Part shown: positions 5,347-6,888 of the stretch, in pieces
Numbering within the stretch: position 1 is the first letter of the stretch
Layout of the letters: each line of letters opens with the position of its first letter
Assembly: GCA_036558305.1 (NCBI GenBank)
Contig: DATBFX010000439.1
Span: 1 to 6,888 of the forward strand
Source: DATBFX01 sp036558305
GTDB taxonomy: Bacteria; Chloroflexota; Chloroflexia; Thermomicrobiales; UBA6265
Length of the DNA stretch: 6,888 nt
Reading direction: 5' to 3'
Position numbers and translations under genes: made by a program
The notes under the pieces: generated by a model
Database searches by the model: none
The model's input: only the letters and a program-made list of their open reading frames with translations
What the model was told of the DNA's origin: nothing

Positions 5347-6042
5347 TCAGGAGGAGAATGCGGCGGAGGTCGCAGGCACGGTCCCGCGCTCGATGAGACC
5401 GGCGGCGGTGGCGACGCGGACCGCCGCCGCCGTGTTGACCGCGCCGAGCTTGTCGAGGATGCGGGCGCGGTGGTTCTCGACCGTCTTGGGTCGCAATCCC
5501 AGTTCCGCCGCGATCTCCTTGCTCGTCGCTCCGCTTGCCAATCGCCCGAGCACGTCGCGCTCGCGTGCGCTGAGCGCCTCGGCGTTTGGGGGAGCCTCGC
5601 GCCGACCAGCGGCCTGATCGACGAGGGCCGTGATCGCGACCCGGTCGAGTACCCGTTCTCCCGCGTGCACCATCCGCACCGCCGCGAGCATCTCCTCGGG
5701 CGGGCAAGACTTGGGCAGGTAGCCATCGGCACCGGCGTCGAGCGCGCTGACGATTGGGCCGGCGTCGACGCGGGCCGCGACGACCAGCACGCGTCGCCGG
5801 GGGGCGGTGCTCTTGATGGCGCGGATGAGCGACGTCCCGTCCCCGTCTTCCAGGTCGAGTTCCGTCACGACGACGTCCGGCGTGCACTCTTCGATCAATC
5901 GCACGGCCGTTCGTCCGTCGCCGGCTTCGCCAACGACCCGGATCATGTGGTCGGCCTGGACCGCCGCGCGCAGGCCAACCCGAAACACCGGGTGGGCATC
6001 GACGAGGAGAACCGAGACGCGGGCGGGATGCGGGGAATACAC
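5347..6042 (-). CDS. NarL/FixJ-type response regulator with degenerate receiver
   Basis: The 231-aa length is normal for the NarL/FixJ group. GTG 6042-6040 was chosen because AGGAGG (6054-6049) lies 6 bases upstream and the receiver begins straight after. Residues about 8-125 are a receiver (VSVLLVDAHPVFRVGL ... GADGYLPK). Residues about 157-218 are a LuxR/GerE helix-turn-helix (LSARERDVLGRLASG, TSKEIAAELGLRPKTVENH, RARILDKLGAVN) with all usual landmarks. The receiver is atypical. The acidic pair normally read as DD is D15-A16, the phosphoacceptor Asp is Glu61 (PDVVVTELDLEDGDG against the usual PDVVLLDLxxPDGDG), and the switch Thr/Ser is Ala89 (VLVVAA). Lys111 is kept. Such receivers are usually not switched by His kinases, and Glu can mimic the phosphorylated state, so it may bind DNA constitutively. 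No sensor kinase is adjacent. Target genes unknown. Confidence 0.9.
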   Translation of the reverse strand: MYSPHPARVSVLLVDAHPVFRVGLRAAVQADHMIRVVGEAGDGRTAVRLIEECTPDVVVTELDLEDGDGTSLIRAIKSTAPRRRVLVVAARVDAGPIVSALDAGADGYLPKSCPPEEMLAAVRMVHAGERVLDRVAITALVDQAAGRREAPPNAEALSARERDVLGRLASGATSKEIAAELGLRPKTVENHRARILDKLGAVNTAAAVRVATAAGLIERGTVPATSAAFSS

Positions 6043-6048
6043 CGAGTG

Positions 6049-6054
6049 CCTCCT
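6049..6054 (-). promoter_or_regulatory. Shine-Dalgarno site AGGAGG
   Basis: A perfect AGGAGG on the minus strand lies 6 bases before the GTG codon at 6042-6040. It decides the start of the response regulator gene in favour of this GTG. Confidence 0.75.
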
Positions 6055-6056
6055 GA

Positions 6057-6097
6057 GTCGACGGCGCCGCCGATCGACGACGCATAGTACTATAGTA
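6057..6097 (-). promoter_or_regulatory. Leader hairpin and nested palindromes upstream of the response regulator
   Basis: Two decamer palindromes overlap: ATAGTACTAT (6084-6093) and TACTATAGTA (6088-6097). They are the only AT-rich bases in the neighbourhood. Read on the minus strand they provide -10-like TACTAT boxes, but no convincing -35 is seen. Closer to the gene, GTCGA/TCGAC (6057-6061, 6074-6078) with GGC/GCC (6063-6065, 6069-6071) form a small hairpin. A promoter overlapped by an operator is the simplest reading. Confidence 0.4.
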
Positions 6098-6342
6098 GGG
6101 GCACGATCTTCCTATGCCATCGGGTGGGAGTCCCGACTCTCGCCGGGTCATATGTCCCGTTCGTTCACACGGCCCGTTCCGCAACTCGGTCGATCGGACT
6201 GCGCCCCGCCCGCTGTCGCGTATCCGACTCGCGCGACCCGAGGTGTCGGCGGCAGCGGGAAGCGATGACCTACTTGCGTGTCCCTGCGTGGGCTGCGATG
6301 CTTCACCGACCTCGCGGACCACCCTCGGTTGGCAGTGCGACG

Positions 6343-6888
6343 ATGACAACCACCGTTCCCCAAGGCGATCGTCCAGGCAGCGAGCAAGGGGTCGCCGACG
6401 TCCTCCGGCAACTGCTCGCCGAAGAACGCGCCCGGTCCGATCAACTCCTTGAGGCGATGACTGCCTGGCAACTGCGAGCGCGATTGGCCGAGGAGCGCCT
6501 GGTCGCGTTGAGCGGCGTGCCCGCGTTCTCTCAGACGGCGGCTCCGCGTCCCCAAGCGGCGCCGGTGTCGCCCGGGGTCGACCGTCCGCCCGTGCCGGTC
6601 CCGCCGACCGAGCAGCCGGAGACGGATCGTACGGCCGCGGCGATTCCGCCGGCTCCGCCCGGGGACCCTGTCTTCACCCGGCACCCGCTGTATCGCGGCC
6701 GCCACTATCGCCAGTTGATCGACGATTTCGCCAACGAGGCGACGGGAGCCCAGCGGCAATACGCCGTGCTCTCCACCAAACCCGAGCGGTCGCGCAGAGA
6801 CGACATCGCCCTCGGTTTGCTCGACGCGGAATGGGCGGCCATCGGGGGGCAGGATTGGCCCGCGGCCGATCCGCGCTGGCTCGCCGAA
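6343..6888 (+). CDS. Unrecognised protein with coiled coil and Pro-rich linker, 3' truncated by the window
   Basis: This frame is open from ATG 6343 to the window end (182 codons, no stop). Codon choice is strongly GC-biased at third positions, as in the other real genes. Residues about 16-57 are a charged, probably helical coiled coil (ADVLRQLLAEERARSDQLL, then RARLAEERLVAL). Residues about 59-109 are a Pro/Ala/Val linker. From about 110 a compact region starts (HPLYRGRHYRQLIDDFANEA, then LGLLDAEWAAIGGQDWPAAD) that I cannot assign. No signal peptide or membrane segment is seen, so it is probably cytoplasmic. The start is uncertain: no good Shine-Dalgarno site precedes 6343, and an in-frame ATG at 6265 (weak GGGAAG site upstream) would add MTYLRVPAWAAMLHRP and more, which looks less protein-like. 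It could be a regulatory or structural accessory protein; the sequence does not say. Confidence 0.6.
   Translation, partial: MTTTVPQGDRPGSEQGVADVLRQLLAEERARSDQLLEAMTAWQLRARLAEERLVALSGVPAFSQTAAPRPQAAPVSPGVDRPPVPVPPTEQPETDRTAAAIPPAPPGDPVFTRHPLYRGRHYRQLIDDFANEATGAQRQYAVLSTKPERSRRDDIALGLLDAEWAAIGGQDWPAADPRWLAE

Larger units (their letters stand above)
6043..6342. other. Divergent intergenic region, response regulator / unknown gene
   Basis: The 300-base stretch between two divergent starts has no protein-like ORF. Besides the nested palindromes at 6084-6097 it has GCATAG (6082-6087) and CTATGC (6112-6117) as a 6-bp inverted repeat around them. No clear plus-strand promoter for the right-hand gene was found. 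An in-frame ATG at 6265 would extend that gene by 26 codons, so the true gap may be shorter. Confidence 0.5.

Noticed and set aside
4862..5617. A 251-codon plus-strand open frame
   Set aside because: It is antisense to the recombinase relic and the response regulator, with composition explained by their codon bias.
6084..6097. NarL-type 7-2-7 binding site
   Set aside because: The half-sites are too short and deviate from the TACYYMT heptamer.
4922..6349. A 475-codon minus-strand open frame
   Set aside because: Only the C-terminal ~116 codons look like protein (recombinase relic). The rest is the antisense or shifted frame of the response regulator gene and is Arg/Gly-rich.
1..6888. CRISPR array or toxin-antitoxin/defence cluster
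   Set aside because: No regularly spaced direct repeats and no recognisable Cas, toxin, antitoxin or nuclease genes are present.

Overview
The window is high-GC bacterial DNA with proline-, aspartate- and threonine-rich secreted proteins, NarL/FixJ-type regulation and GTG starts. Taken together, the style of the secreted proteins and of the recombinase remnant suggests a Chloroflexota genome, perhaps Thermomicrobia-like. This is an impression from protein style and was not tested by any search.

Layout, left to right. A complete tRNA-Arg(CCG) gene (80-152) is followed by a perfect 48-bp palindrome (173-220) that probably terminates transcription. About 1.7 kb of decayed DNA comes next. It holds a frameshifted N-terminal remnant of a hydantoinase/oxoprolinase (HyuA-like) gene on the minus strand (326-617), a gene-free stretch, and the first ~40 codons of an IS110-family transposase on the plus strand (from about 1221) with no recognisable continuation. 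A minus-strand gene (1930-2616) encodes a secreted 228-aa protein with a SpaA/prealbumin-like region and an LPQTG sortase signal. It is read from a recognisable sigma70-type promoter about 200 bases upstream of the start codon.

An AT-richer divergent intergenic region (2617-3195) separates this from a two-gene plus-strand operon. The first gene is a 91-aa helix-turn-helix protein. The second is a 439-aa exported protein that joins a malectin-like carbohydrate-binding domain to an NlpC/P60 peptidoglycan hydrolase domain. The two overlap by 4 bases (GTGA), so they are probably translationally coupled. Convergent with the operon and overlapping its last codons is the C-terminal remnant of a large serine recombinase (minus strand, 4763-5281), which carries an in-frame stop.

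Next is a minus-strand NarL/FixJ-type response regulator (5347-6042) whose receiver has lost the phosphoacceptor Asp (Glu is in its place), one metal-binding Asp and the switch Thr/Ser, while its LuxR-type DNA-binding domain looks intact. Nested short palindromes lie in its upstream region. A plus-strand ORF (from about 6343) with a coiled coil and a proline-rich linker runs off the right edge; it is unrecognised.

How the parts relate: the intact genes between 1930 and 4787 are two divergently transcribed cell-surface functions sharing one control region, beside a small DNA-binding protein that may control one or both. The remnants on both sides (IS110, serine recombinase, hydantoinase) mark the segment as a site of past insertion and decay next to a tRNA. 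I do not see a complete new defence or mobile system. The most unusual items are the phosphorylation-independent-looking response regulator and the malectin-NlpC/P60 protein coupled to a helix-turn-helix partner.
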